From contig JAZBQD010000015.1 of the NCBI GenBank assembly GCA_036583965.1, forward strand, positions 21,171,310 to 21,235,309: a stretch of 64,000 bases of DNA, read 5' to 3'. The stretch's first letter is position 1; each line of letters opens with the position of its first letter. The notes under the pieces were generated by a model. The model searched no databases and was not told where the DNA came from. It worked only from the letters and a program-made list of their open reading frames with translations. Of this stretch, positions 25,468 through 39,790 are shown one piece after another. The position numbers and the translations under genes are program-made. This DNA is from Prunella strophiata (lineage: Eukaryota > Chordata > Aves > Passeriformes > Prunellidae).

Positions 25468-25990
25468 CCATGGATGAGCTTCCTGCAAAGTCTCCTTGGA
25501 TGATGACAGCTGCAACAACAGCACTTTTCTTCCCAAGGGATGGGGGCCTGCAGGAGATAACTGGAGCCTCCTGCTTGGGTTGGCCCTGCTGCCACCTCCT
25601 GCCACTTGGAGTGCGGAGCACAGGCTGCTGGAGAAGCAGGGAGGAGAGGGGTCACCAGCCTGGGGCTCCCTCCATAGAAACTCAGGGGAAAGAAAAGTGG
25701 GGAAAACAGGGAATGTGGTACACTTCTGGTGAGGTGGGAGAGGACACACAACCTGGGAACACAGCTGCAAAGAGCAGATGGCCAGAGTAAAGGCAGGATG
25801 GGTGAAATACAGCAAAGTCCAGCAGCAGAGTTGTGGAGCTGAGGAATGTTCAGCCTTCATGAAAGAACAGGAAAGAGCCTCAAATATCAAAGAGATACAA
25901 GAAAAGGATGAAAGAGGCAGGACAGTGAAAAAAGAATGTGGAAGTGAATGAGCACTTCAGGAAGGAGAAGGGAGGTGCCAACCCTTGGCA
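25468..25990. other. GC-richer patch upstream of the small open frame
   Basis: About 520 bp of higher GC than the flanking intron, with long overlapping open frames on both strands. That pattern is expected from composition alone and does not show coding. No CR1 or LTR match is recognised. If the frame at 25285-25467 is real, this would be its 5' region. Confidence 0.4.
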
Positions 25991-27609
25991 AAAAAACCAC
26001 TTTTTGGAGCTGCACAGATTTAGTGAATGAGTAAACTGCATTACTGAGTCACTCCCAACAATCTGGAGACAAAAAATACTAGGAAGACCAGAGAATAATC
26101 ATGCCATTTATGCACCTGAAAATGAATTTTAGCCACACTAAAGGACTACCACCACCCTAGAAGAATTTTTTCCAAATTCTGCTCTGTGTGTATGCAGTAT
26201 TGAAACACGCCTTAGTGTTATTTCCAATAAAAACTTCCAGTAACACATTTCAGAAATCTGCCTATAAAATGAACTGTAAAACCTCTATGGGAAACTGAAG
26301 TTTGAGTTGATGTACATTTTCTGTAAGTAAGGGATCACAAATATGAACAAATGGACTGACCTACAATAAAACCTAATTCTGACAAGCTCTGTATATTTTT
26401 AGTAACTAACTTAAAAAATATTACACCATCTTGCTATATACTCATGACTCCTAGGTGTCTCAGGACTCATGAATGATATGTAGATACTAACAGGTTGAGT
26501 TACCATCATTCATTTAGTATCTAATTATTTTAAATGACACCTGAGAGAAGAAATATAACTTTTACTTTTTTTTTTCCTTACTGTTTTGAAGGGTATTTTC
26601 ACTAAGGCATACTATAAAAGTGCAGATTTGCATATTACACCCAAGTGAAGAGTTCTATTTTATACAAGTATGTAAGTTAACTAATTCTTTCTGCCTATCT
26701 GACTCAAAGCAGATGCAGTGGAAATCCCTAAGTGTGGAAATATCTAAGTCTGTTTAATTTTAGCCTGAGAGTCAACTAAGGGAAAAGGACAACTCTGCTT
26801 ACTGCCAGTATGGCTCACTTACCCACATTCCAAATAGGCTTTACCAATTAGTTATCCTGTGGTAACACAGCCATTTTCAATAACATCCCAAAATGAAGAA
26901 TGAGAGCTGAAGAATTAGAAATTGCAGTTACACTGCATAAAAATTAATCATACAACTTTGGTCTACTTTGGAATATCGAGGGCAAAGCCAATATGACTGT
27001 CTTGCAAAATAATCAGCTTATCTAAGAGACACTGTCCTGCATTTCATCCTGAACTGCTGAGTCAGACAAGGGAAACAGATCCTTCAAGCCACATCAAAGT
27101 TTATGTGACTGTGAAAAATTATTTTTACATTATAGCTGCTACAGTAAGTTAATAAATTTTGTCTAACTACTGAAGTATATATCTGCATGTCTCTCTATTC
27201 AAGATTGACTTGAATGCCTACAGATGCAAATGTTATCCCAATTTTATCTCAGAAAAAATCTCCAAGTCTACTGTACCTGCATAGAGTTTTACATTCACCA
27301 AGTGCTTAAAATAAATCTGAGATCAATTAGTTTAGCTGCTTAGACTAATATTAGAATATTTCACTAAAACAGAAGTAATGGGTTAAGACCTTCCCATTAA
27401 CTATGGCACTTTTGTCTGTAATATCAAACACAGCTCTCATACAAGTTATTCTTTGCCCAAGAATACATACCCCACAAGATTTTAACACCATTATTATTAT
27501 TTTTTAAATTAAAAAAGCTTTTGATATTCAGAAACTATTCACTAAGAACATACTTCTACTGTTATTATGACCTTCTAATTCCTATTGAGGTTTACAGCAG
27601 AAAACCATT

Positions 27610-27629
27610 AAAAAAAAAAAGGGGGGGGG
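27610..27629. repeat. A11G9 purine tract
   Basis: Eleven A immediately followed by nine G on the plus strand. It is a pure homopurine tract and a likely site of length variation and assembly error. Confidence 0.9.
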
Positions 27630-29825
27630 TAAACATCATTATTTTTTTTAAAAAATAGAGAAAGTGAGGCAGAGAACTGCAGTTATTAAATCACACAGCA
27701 GGACCCAAAGAAAGAATTCAGACATTAAAGTTATATGCCACAGCTAAATGGCATATATACTAGCCTACTGTAGGCTGATAGAAAAAATTTAATGTTACAA
27801 GTCCATCCTCTGTTATTCATAAGTAAATCAGACAGGCCTAATTTCAAGTGAATGTTCTGATAAGCCATCATCATCTTTTTATAGACAAAACATCCTGTCT
27901 TTATCAATATACATACACAAATGCTCACAAATGCTGAATTACAGAATAATGACATAGAAGTATACTCAAAGATGCAACATAATGAGACAAAACAAAACTG
28001 CTGGATACACTGTTTAACACAAAGTGCTGTACATGAGGCATCATTTTTCAATGTACAAGAAGTCCCATTTCTGCAAATCTATCTGCAGAAAGCCATAGTC
28101 AAATCAATGTATGGACAACAACCTTCAGTTATTTCACATAATCTCTGATGCTAATAATGGAACTTAGTCCATTTAGCATTTTGTCTTTATTACTGAGGAA
28201 AATCTTTGTGATATGCTGAGTTGGAAGTTTTCACAAAAATGCTAGAATATTCGTATTTATTTTGCAAGCTGCATGTTTTTGAAACAAAAAACCAAGTTAT
28301 CTTGAAAGGCTTCTTTTTTTCCTAAAATAATTTGATCAAAACTTAATTTCCTTTAGAGAGTATGGAGATGTGGGTTTGGAGAAACAGTTTAATAGGCAGT
28401 AAAGACCAAGAAAAAAAGAAAATGTGTAGGCAGCTGTAGTGTACAGAAATATCAGCTTTATTTAAATGATTACTGTATTATCTTTATGAAAAGGTAATGG
28501 AAATATTCCTATGTTGAGCTGCAAAGCACCTCTTCCTTAATTCTATGTTTTTATTGCAATGAATATCTCACTCAAGTATCATTTCCTCCTGTTCATTTTT
28601 AGGTTTTTTATATATTTAACCATCACACTTACTATTCTGTAAATAAAAGGAAAATTAGGAACTCTAAATTCAACTGCCAGAAAGGACTAAACAGACAGAA
28701 AGGGAGGACATACTATAAGGACTTTGAAATCATATTGTAAAGGAAGCAAGTAAAGAAAATTGGAATGCTTTCAAAAACACGAAGTGTTTAGAATACTTTG
28801 TTTTATTCATAAAGAATATTGGGAAATAAAGCATTTGAGTTGCCCAGAGTGCTGTGTTTCCAGTAAGACACTGCAGGGTGGCCCAAACTGACTGGAAGCA
28901 GAGGCTGTTAATGGACACATTGCTAAAAATTCAGGTATTCAGAAAGTCAGTAACACAAACCAGTAGTTTACAAAGGTCTCTACCAAAATCTGGTCCCTTT
29001 GTCTCTTCCTCCTGAAGTCCCACTAGAAAACTATCTAACAGTCACTATTGTAAATCTGATCATCAATCTGACTCTCAGTCATTAGGCTGGACCCTTCCTG
29101 ACCAGGTTTCAAAATGTTACCAAAGGCCTGGGAATTTTAGCTTGTTTAGCTCTCTGACAAATGAGTTCAGATACATGTTACTATGTCAAGGCTGTTTATT
29201 TCCATTTTCTGTATGGAACCAGTACCACTTACAGTTACTCCTGTGGATCAAGAGGAGACTACATTCCATTAAAGTACAAAGTGTTTAGAGCTCTGAACAA
29301 ACTATGAGGGAATTTCCTAATTTTTATTTGCTCTACCTGAGATCTTCTCAGTCCCATTTGAAAGGCTGTTGTGGCTATTTTTTCATGTTACAAAGATTTT
29401 TAGTGTGACCTGTAAAACACAGTAATTCCAAGGAATGGATGAACGACTGAAAACAGACACTCTCAAGCAGATTAGAAACAAAATCTTCATATGGATGTTT
29501 TTTATTTATCAAAAGTTTTGCTAGTTCCTTTATTTAATGGACTGAAACTAGAAATCAGAGGAGTCAGGCAACAAATCCTTTCTTCCATTTAATCTCTAGT
29601 ATTACTTTTGAATGATATTCTATCCTGCAAAAAAATGGTGGAAAATTTAGTGTTAAAATAAGAAATACTATGGGGCTAAAACCTGGTATTCTCCTAGAAC
29701 AACAAGTTCAAAGCAGATTTAGTTATGTAGTCTACTGGAATTCCTTACACAAATTCCACAAGCTGTTTAATCACAGATTTTTTAAAAAAGCTAGAAGGGA
29801 TAAGAGAGAAAATTAAATAGATAAA

Positions 29826-30097
29826 TCACAGAATATGTTGAGCTGGAAGGGACCTACAAGAATCCTCAAATCCAACTTCTGACTTGGCACAGAATAACCC
29901 AAGAATAACATCGTGTGTGTGGGAACGTTGTCCAGACACTTCTTGAAGTGTCACTTCTTGAAGTGTCACTCTGTCAGGCTTGGTGCTCTGACCATTTCCC
30001 TGGGGAGCCTGTTCTATGGCCACATTTTCCTGAAATCAAACTTAAACCTCCCCTGCCTCAGGTTCATGCTCAAGTCCTGTCACTGGTTTGAGAAAGG
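29826..30097 (-). mobile_element. CR1 LINE fragment, 3' end, minus orientation
   Basis: Starts with the reverse complement of the avian CR1 3' terminus (TCACAGAATATGTTGAGCTG, then a GGAAGGGACC-type sequence). It continues through the diagnostic CTGTCAGGCTTGGTGCTCTG, GGGGAGCCTGTTC and AAACCTCCCCTGCC segments. It is strongly 5' truncated, as most CR1 copies are. It contains a private 15 bp tandem duplication at 29941-29970. It has the same orientation as VPS13B. Confidence 0.9.
29941..29970. repeat. 15 bp direct duplication inside the CR1 copy
   Basis: TCTTGAAGTGTCACT occurs twice in a row, exactly. The CR1 sequence as I know it has a single related segment here, so the duplication happened after insertion or in a small lineage. 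Confidence 0.9.
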
Positions 30098-33000
30098 GTA
30101 AATTATTCAGGAGAAAAGCAACAGTCACAGTCAAACATGGTAATTTTCACTATGGAAGAAAGCAGAGCCCTGCAGGGACCTGAGCTGCCCAAGGCATTAC
30201 AGGACATCAATGTGGTGACCAGCTCTGCTGAGTTATCCAGAATAATCACAAACAGTGCTGACCCAGGAACTCCCAAATATCCCACCTGATTCAATACAGA
30301 TAAACCCACTTCTCCTACTGGTATTGTTGCCTCATATGTTAACTTCACATGTAAATGATAACTGAGCTGACTGCTTTGCCTAAGGAAACAACATTTCTGT
30401 TTGTTCTAGAAAAGCATTAGATCAATGTTCAGCTAGGAAGGAAGGAACAAGCAATAAAACAGAAAATATCAACTATGCCACTGCATAAATGCATTGTGTA
30501 CACAGATACTCAGAACACTGCATCCAGCTCCCATCAGCCAAAAGGGTCAGTTTTAACCATTCAAACCTGAAATCTTCTGTTTCACAATACCATTTATTCA
30601 GTATTTATCCTCCCTGGTTCACTACTATGCTCCATGCCAAATGCATTGTACATTCTCCAAATCCCAGAGCAGAAAGCACAGAAATAAAAAAGCATACACA
30701 CATACTGGTTAAACTACTTTCTTTTCATCATTTTTAAAGGATTGCCTATTTACTATAGGCAACTCCAAAGCAAATGGGTTTTGAAAACCTCAGGTCCAAA
30801 TCACCTGGATATGGACCTCAGAGACAAGCTGCAATGTCAGAACCTCTTCTAAAGGCAATGTTATTTGTAGGTTTTTATCACTGCAGTATTCTAGGGAAGT
30901 GTGAATGTAATTCTGTAAGTTTTTCAGAAGCTGCACTTTACAGGCCTGTTCACACAGACATTACTGATGAAGATACCAGAGTCTCCACATCTGCAACAAA
31001 CAAGTTCTAATCACTGTAGACAATTCTGCAAAACAGTTGATTAAAAACCCCTCCAAAAGTCTGCACAGAGAGCCTCAGCTGAAGGCCAAAAGGCCATGGA
31101 CAGGCAAGCCACTGAGAAAACATGTGTCAATGGAAAAAGCCCTTTTGCAAGTCCATGAGCGGAATAATATTTTGACAGAGCACAAGTCTCAAAGCTATCT
31201 TAAATAGGCTGGGTTTGAAAGAATTAGTCATACAGAACCATTCTATATATAGACTATAGATCTGTGTAAGATATAATAGGCAGAAAATAGCTGAGGTATG
31301 CTCCAAGGCTCTGAAATCATGGGAAATAGATATTTGCTGAAATACTTGATATCACCCATGAGCCAGCAGGGAAGAGAGGACCACATACCATCACCTCTAT
31401 TAATGCAGAGAGTAGTATCAGTCATGATCTGAGTGCATTACTCCTAACTAAGCTGTGAGAATGCCTAACAATCTCTCTCAGGTTTTCTCCTATGAAAAAC
31501 AGCAGAGCAAAGCTTACTAAATTTACAAATTATTATTTCTATGACCTTTAGGCAGTTAACTGTGCACCCATATGCTACCACACTGGTAACAGAATTGCAG
31601 CCTCCCTCTGTCTGATGACTCGATTGGTTAGAGTGCTACCACACCTTTTCTTTACTGTGACACAGCATTTTAAGAGGATTGGGAGCTAATGATCTAGTTA
31701 AAATGATAAATACCTCAATATATCTCCTTCTAAGTGATTTTCAATAGAACATTCAGTTATATATTTTTTTAAATATGGATTTTAAACTAAAACTAGCAAA
31801 TTATCTGAAAACTGCCAGGAAGTTACTTAATACAGTTCAGCTTCTGCATTTATAAACACCTCACTATCATCTGCCAAAACTATATTTTGCAATTTCTTAC
31901 TGCAGTATACTTTTGGGAACTGCAACAGGATTCTTCCCCTATGGCAACAGGGCACCAAGGGAGCAATTTTCATTCCTTCTTTAGCAGTTGAACATTTGTA
32001 GTGTTGTGACTATGGATACCACTGGTCTTGCACTGTAAGTCATAAAGCTGAAATCTTTTCATCAGTAGATGCCTCATGTACCTCCTTTTAAAAGTAATTT
32101 GAATAATATACAGCTGTGGTTTCTGCTTTCTTTTTACTTACACATTACAGCTTCTCAGAGGCAACAGAAAACACATAGATAATTTCTGAGGTGCTCAATT
32201 AAAAGAATGCACCCACAGTCAGAGAGGCTGAGAAAAATGAAAGTAACTTAGAAAGGCATGCAAGATTGGCAGTAGAAATTGCACATAAGGTTATGCATTT
32301 CTGTAGCAAAAATGTAAGTAAAGGAAGAACAAAAAACCACATATATCTTCTAAATAGGAAGTCCTCATTAATTAATGTATTCCTTTCTATTGCTTAAGAC
32401 TTCATGTTCTATAACAGTGATTCAAGGCTGAAATAAATAGCATTTAATGCCAAACAATGAGCATGAATAAAAATAGCCTCCATGTGTTACACTGCTGAAG
32501 TCATGACACTGCAAGGCAGGTAAAGTTACACAGGCAGTTCAGCCATTACCTTCTTTATTTTCCTTTTCTTTTTTTAATACATGCACTTCAACAGAAACTT
32601 TATACACAGAGCTCAAGTTGAAAGCAAATGTCTTCTTTAAAATAACAACCTTGAAAAATATGAAATTTCTTGTGCTTGGTTAGTCGGTGAGAAAGATATA
32701 CAAGTTTAAAGTACTATGAACATAAAATTGGCAAATTTTCTAAGGGACAGCCAATCCTGGTCCTTTTTGCAGTTACTGTGTAGGCAATGCTTTCAAAAGT
32801 ATTTGTGAAGTTACAGCTAGACACACATCAAAAAGCTATTTCGTCAAATGTGTACTCAGTTTACATAAATAAGGCCATTTATGTTTTAGAGGTAAAGTTA
32901 TTAATATCACATTACCTTAATTCCAAATTTTAATGAAATGCCACAAGTCCATTAAAGATAATTTGATATTTACAGCACCACTTTGATAGACTTACACCTG

Positions 33001-33731
33001 TCATCTAAAACCAAAAAGCCTTAATCAACTTATGAAACCTATAAGTAAGAAAGGAGAGAGGACAGATGAACATCTCCACAAACACTGAAATAATTGTACC
33101 AAGACACAAACAGGCAAGAAATAACATCTCAAATGTGTAAATAATTCTATTCACACCTACAACAGGGGAGCCATCTCCAAAAAGTCTTGGGATAGCTCCA
33201 CGAGATTTCAGAAAGAAAATTTCAAGGTAACTACATGACATATTGGAGGCTTTTTTCAAGATATACAGGGCACTATTAACTGAAAAATGCCTACACAGCA
33301 TAAATATCAAGAAAAAAAAATGTCCCTACTACTGCATATTGTGAATTTCTCTGAATTCTGTATGCTGAATTTACCTATGAGCATATTCAGTGCACAGAGC
33401 ACAATCTGGATTCCTCATTCACAGTTTTTTTCTGTAAATTCTCTAGTGTTCATCTGGGATGCTAGTAAACTCATCAGAATAAATAGCTTTTCTTTGTGCA
33501 ATCTTCTGGTAAATATAAAAAATCTAAAAATAGACAATTATTTATTAATCCCAGATTCAGTCATGTCTACATTAAATACAAAATCACGCTTTTACTAGTA
33601 TCAATTCGATACCATGTAATAAATATGTCTTTACAGTCCATACAAAAGGCAAAAAAAACAAGGAATTAGGTTAAAGCTGATGTTTAAATCTTTCACAGCA
33701 CAGTACAGCATAAATTTCATGAAGTATCATT

Positions 33732-33747
33732 AAAAAAAAAAAAAAAA
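33732..33747. repeat. A16 homopolymer tract
   Basis: Sixteen consecutive A in otherwise featureless intron. Confidence 0.9.
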
Positions 33748-35279
33748 TTAAAGACAATATTCAGACTATCCTAAGAGATAACCAGATTGCCAAACTAGTT
33801 TATTATAAAAATTGCTTTTTTCTTTTCAAACAATGCGAGCCTCCAACACAGCCAGCAGAAAAAGTAACTTTGTTTTTTCACATCAGAAATTAATGCACAA
33901 AACTTTAAACAAAGCCAAAGTATGTGCAGTTCATTGATACCAGCAGAGAACAGGGAGATGGTTATTTAACATTTACTACCTTTACAAAATTATCATTTAG
34001 TTGACATAGAAGATATTCTTTTCAATACCATTATGTTTGCAAATTTGGAACATACAATTAAAGTCAGCTGTCAAGAAAAGTGTTTATAAATATTCAGAAG
34101 TGCTAAACATGATACACCCCAAAAACTGAAACACCTAGTATAATAAGCTCACTTTCCTTCAAGCTGAAATAGACTTTCTTACATGGTGTTGAGATTTATG
34201 AATGGTATCTTCCCACTCATCTGAATCTAAGAGAGGCTAACTAATATTTCTGAATTCTAGAAAATCTGCATTTTATTAACTACACCTTAATATATATTAA
34301 AGCATTCACTGTATTACGTAAAAACACTTATTTTCAAATCCCATTTTTAACCTCTTCCACCACTGCTAAGCTTTATAAAAAAACCTGAAGTTAAATTTTA
34401 ATTGATACATACATTTTGATAAATAAATGCAAAATGTTGTTTAATTAAGTCAGTGTTTTAAATCCATGCTTAAACAGAAAGAGAACAGGAATTTTACTTT
34501 CATTTTGGGGCTTGTGTGAATGGTTCTCCTTCACTCAAAATATCAGCAACACTGTCTAGATGGTTACTATACAAAAAAATCATTATTGTGTTTAAAAAGC
34601 ACATAAAATTCTCAATACAGGCACTGGAAACTCACAGGTAAGGAAAATTACAAAACTGCATATCTTAACTAGTAGAAGTGTAGAAAGCTGCTGTCATACA
34701 TTTAGGTCACAGTGGGAGTTTTTAAATATGTTGTCTTGAAAAACTGATTTTTAAGTGAAACCAGCTTTCACATTTTTACAGTGTCTTCTGCAAGAGATGT
34801 TACAAATAAACAGAAACATGTAACCTTTCGTATAATTTTGGCAGTAAGCTGAACATTGCAGCTTTATGATTTTGCAAACCTCACTTAAGATTTTTAGCAA
34901 AAAAAGTGTTAAGTAAACTGTATAAAACATCTGCACAGGCATTATAAGAACACTGAGTTTATTTACAAAGCAAATATTACTGCAGATGGCTGACAATATA
35001 TCATGTTGTCTTCAGAATACTAATTTTCTAGGCAGATCTTTTGGGGATGTGCTCCAGAAGAGTGGTATGTGCTCTTGCGTCATATTTTACAGATCAGCAA
35101 AAACCATACCTGTAAAAACTATTTAGATCAAGTTTTCCTGCATTTTTTAGTGCACAAGTCAGGCTATTAAAACTAATAAAAAAAAAAATTCAATCAGGTA
35201 AAACCAGTAGAAAATAAGTGAAGAGAGTTCTAAGTAATGAAACATTAAAAGGAACATTTACTTATAGCCATGCTTTAGA

Positions 35280-36790
35280 TACGCCCTGCAATTTTAAATT
35301 TTCTGCCTGACACCACATGTTGGGGCCCTATGGGGTTCCTACCATGTAACCATAGCACTATCTAAACAAATCATTTGCTAATCCAGATATGTCAGAGCTG
35401 TATCTCTGTGCTGGGGCTGGAGAGGTGCCAGTTCTAAAACCAAGAGGTGAACATAACAGCGACCGTACTATGGTGTTTCTGTACCTGGAAGAGAAAAGCA
35501 AGCTAGAGGATTTTACCCCATCTTGTCTTGTTATTAAGGGAAATAATTCTGACCAGCTGCTTCTTTCCCAGCTCATTAACCTCACAGTCCTTTATTACGA
35601 TTATAACACTGCATGTGAAAACCAGAATTCTGGAACAAAATACAGATGTTTATAAAGTCCCATGCCTGTTTACAGCTTTATATTTTCTGATACTAAGTGG
35701 ATACTTGGCATTTCGGTTGGGATTTTGAGTGGGGGGAATTGTGAGAACCTTTAAAGGTCATTTAAAAAGTGACTGAAGTGTCTGCATTTCAAGTATGCAG
35801 TTTTGTCATTCAAACAAAACTCAGTTCATGCACTAAGTAATTGTAAAGCTTCATTAAGTCATGGGTTTAGGAGAACACCAGTTGATAAACACTGGTAACA
35901 AAACCAGCAATACCCATACTTGCTGTGTTTCAGTTACTTCTTCCTCCTTACACATCATGAATTTCATGTAGAATAAACTTTATCTGCTTTGATACTGCTG
36001 CAGCATAGCTGCTTTCTCCTTTTATGTAAATTTATCAAATTCAAAGCTATTAAAAACACACAGATTTTCAGTGGATATTAGCCCATGCTCAGCTATCTCC
36101 GGAATGACAAGCTACATGCTAAACAGTGTTCGACTGAAGAACGTGACAAGACAGCTCAGAATAACTCTGTTTACGTAGCTCGTTCCAGTCCAAGAGAAAA
36201 GCAGATCAATAGTGAATTTGACAACCTTGGAAATTTTTCATTTCATGTTCTTATTTTACAGATATATGTAAAGAAAAGAATTTTCATCTTTTCTTACGAT
36301 CCAGAGAATTTGTCAAAAAATAATTGCATGCCCTTGATAGCTAGGAATATCCAAGCTGTTTTTACACACTAACTAACTTGAGTGCCTCCTTAATTTATAG
36401 AAAATAACTTCTATTCATATCAGTTCAGTTGTGTTTGCAGTATGCCCTTAGGGAGACTCACAACAGCAGTCTGCTCCAGTTACGGACATAGTGGAAGCAC
36501 ATTATTTAACAGAATTTGCTCTAAATTCTTGTACTGTCAGCTGGAATGCTCCTATTTTGCTATGAAATAAGCAAAGTACACTGAGTAAGCAAGCATCTTA
36601 TCGTGCTGCTTGGTGGCCACGAGAGCATGTTTACATTAGTGTCTGCATCTGTCAAACCTCAGGAGACCCGACAGCATCCTCAGTTATTTCATTAAAAGCA
36701 CCTGTTCCTAACACCTTCACATATCCTAATGCAGATGATTTTATGCCAAATTCTACATTAATCCTTTTCACACGATCACACACTATAGAA
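35280..36790. other. CpG-retaining intronic island, possible conserved element
   Basis: In an intron where CpG is scarce, this stretch keeps many: around 35459-35467, 35597 and 35713, about six between 36100 and 36300, and more at about 36482, 36601, 36619 and 36668. The sequence is complex, without simple repeats or a recognised mobile element. Two plus-strand frames are open (35389-35655, 88 codons; 36085-36372, 95 codons) but show no splice context or known family. Retained CpG with non-repetitive sequence is compatible with a conserved enhancer. This is inference and needs alignment to other birds. Confidence 0.35.
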
Positions 36791-38084
36791 CATCTTCCTG
36801 CACAGCACAAGATCTTTATCAAAAGCTGAATTATGATTTCAACAATTTGTAGTGTGTTTACAAACTTACAAGAAAGATTATTTAAAAAGGATATGTATTT
36901 TTGAATAGTCTAGTTCTTTTCATCTCTCAATACATTCAGGGACAGAAGAGCAGGATAACAGATTTCAGTGAATGCTTATGATTAAAATAGGCTAAACCTG
37001 AATTTTATTAAAACTCTCAGACACTAAGAAAAAGATGTTCCATATCTGAAATAATTCTAAAAGTTGTAAAAGATAAATACTACAATAGCTCTTATTCAAT
37101 CACAGAAGGACAGAATGAAAGAAAACACAAAAGCAGTATTTAAATGTGAATGAAACTGAGTTGTGAGAAAGCAAATTTATCCAATTTCAAAAGACTGACA
37201 ATTTAAAGTAAACGTGGATGGCAAGATGTCATAACCTCCCTTAAAGTGTGACTTTTCTGTATCTGTCCTAGGTGTGCAGCTAGGACATAAGCTACAATCA
37301 AGTCAAATATTCATAAGCTATACACAAGTCAAGTATTTTTAAATATAAAACAGATACTGTATTAAAGTTCTAAGTTTCCCTATCTCAGAACTATGGTAGA
37401 AAGGTAATGCACCACTTAAAAATAATCTGTTTAAAATATTTATTTTTTTGTCAGACCTCAGTAAAATGAATACTAGTTGTGCTTAAAAATCAAGGTATAA
37501 AAGGTTCTCAAGCATGAAAGATGAGCATTTTTAACATCAAAGAATATACCGTACACTTCTTTATTAGATATGACTTTTTCACTTAAGCAGAATAAAGCAA
37601 ATTAATGAAAGACAATCTGTGAATCTAATCTGACTTCTTGTAGTTGTGCCCATACATTTACACTCTCCAGCTGTAGTGGCTATTGAAGTGGTTACAAGCA
37701 CTGAAAAAAAGACAGTATTTTAAAGCTGATGTTTTAAACAACAGGTATTTTATGTGCAGCACATTTTGTACAACAAAACATTGTGATTATTATAAAAATG
37801 CTATGGGGATAATCCATACCCTATTTACAAATAAATAATCATTTACCAATAAAAATGCACAAATTAATTCAGGCTTGTATTACCCCATAGAAGAACAATA
37901 GTTTCTTCCCAATATCACAAAACCACTTAGCATTAACTCCTTTAATACATTCTACAGACAGGTTTTTAATGTAACAGATACCAGTATTTCTGCAATATCT
38001 AGAAATGCTGAGATAGACTTTTTTTTGATTCTTTGCTTTTTATAACTGAAGAGGTAACTCTAAAACACTCCTCCAGAATTATGT

Positions 38085-38440
38085 GTGTATATATATATGT
38101 ATATCCCCATTCTGAAAGGATTTGCAAAGAGCCTTAGCAAAGACTCTCATCACAAGAGATCATCACATTTCAGGAAAGGGATGACAATCCCCCATGGATG
38201 CCACCTGGAGAACCAATACACAGAGCTCCCAGCACCTTCAGCAGAACCAGCCCATCCTCCTGCATTGGTCTGGCTATGCCCTGAACTCCCAAGCTCCCAG
38301 CTCCACCAGGGAATGCTGGCACAGACTGATTGTGCAGGATCTTTCCCTCTTGAGTTCCAGCAGCCATCTCATGCTGACATACACAAAACTAATAGATTAC
38401 CCTGAATCAGCCCTACCCCCAGAGAGCTGTCTGAAGGGAA
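38085..38440. other. GC-richer patch after a short TA repeat, unidentified
   Basis: A short TA/TG microsatellite (38085-38105) is followed by about 330 bp of GC-richer sequence with overlapping open frames in several registers and on both strands. No family is recognised in any frame. It could be an old transposon fragment. Confidence 0.35.
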
Positions 38441-39750
38441 GGAACTTCATGGTATTAAAGCTTCAGTATAGCAGAGGCAAATAATAAAGTTCAAATGTAA
38501 TGTACATCAAAGTTTATTTTCCTGTCACGAATGCCACATTCAGAAGCAGCCTACAGTTCTGAATGTCTTCAGAGTATTTTCCATTACTGTAAAATGTTTG
38601 TAAATGTTCTTTCAGCTGAAGACTCAAACAGATGATGTTTTTTGAAGAACCTTTCCCTCTTTATTCTGTCATTATTACTGAGCATATAGTGTAACTTGAT
38701 AAACTAGATTTTAAATACTGAGAGAAGCCACAGTCTCCCTTTACAAATGTATCCTTTTCCTACAGGCACCACAGTTTTCATATTGTCCAATGGAAGCATT
38801 GAGTTGGCACACAGAATCCCATGATTACTGGTTAATCATGTAGGATTAATGTGGATACTGTAGATCCTAAGTGACAGCCCATGAATTCTACTTTAGGTGC
38901 CTGAAGAAGGAATGCATGAGACATGCTGCCATGATGAAAGGGAAGGGAGAGGAGGAAGAAACAAAGTCACACCAAACCTCAGTAGACGCATCCTCTATAA
39001 TTTTCTTTCTAGATCTTTTATTGGGTCAAGAAGGAAAAAAGGTACCATCAGAGAATAGGCTGTGAAAACATATAGCTTCCTCTATAACCACCAACTCTCT
39101 CCCAGGCACAGATGGACACTATGTGCCCCTAAAGAGACCCAGCAGTGCCCTCTGGTGATTCAGGCCAAATTTAGCGGTGCTACATGGCAGAAAAATGGAC
39201 CCTGTGGTGCCCTACAGAAGCTCCAGATAAAGGAAGAGGACTCTGTCACCTCTGCTGGGGAATTACAAAGGGGCACATTCAATCTTCATATATTTGTACT
39301 GTGCTGCAAAATTTCTGCTACAACATTTACTTTGTTGGAGTGAATAAAAATTTCATCTGTATTTGGGGAGGAAAAGCACCAATACACACCATGTCTTGTT
39401 GGTCCCTTGGTGACAACTAAAGAAGACAGTGGCAAATACAGCAGCTTTAGAGGATGAGACAGCAGAAGAGACATGAGTTTTCTTACTTGACTGGGGGCCT
39501 TTTTTTTTTTTGTTTTAAAATTTTGTAAGAATCCCCACAAGAATGTGGTAGAGTAATAAGACTGAAATGAACTAAATGGAGCAGCCTGCCACTATCTTTT
39601 GGTCCTTTGATAAGTTTGGGAGACTCAATGGAAAATGATAGCATGGGAAACTCTGGCAACACAGCTGGTCATAGTGGAGATCAAGTATTCAAAATCCACC
39701 CCAAATATTTAACTGTATGGCAACATCTACAGGTTGGATTCCCCCAAAAA

Positions 39751-39790
39751 ATAAATATGTTCCTAAGGCATAAAAATATGTTCTTAAGGC
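39751..39790. repeat. Short two-copy tandem repeat (19 and 21 bp)
   Basis: ATAAATATGTTCCTAAGGC is followed directly by ATAAAAATATGTTCTTAAGGC, a near-exact local duplication. Confidence 0.8.

Noticed and set aside
27731..28051. 106-codon open frame on the minus strand considered as a VPS13B exon
   Set aside because: No similarity to any VPS13B segment I know, and no correct-phase splice sites.
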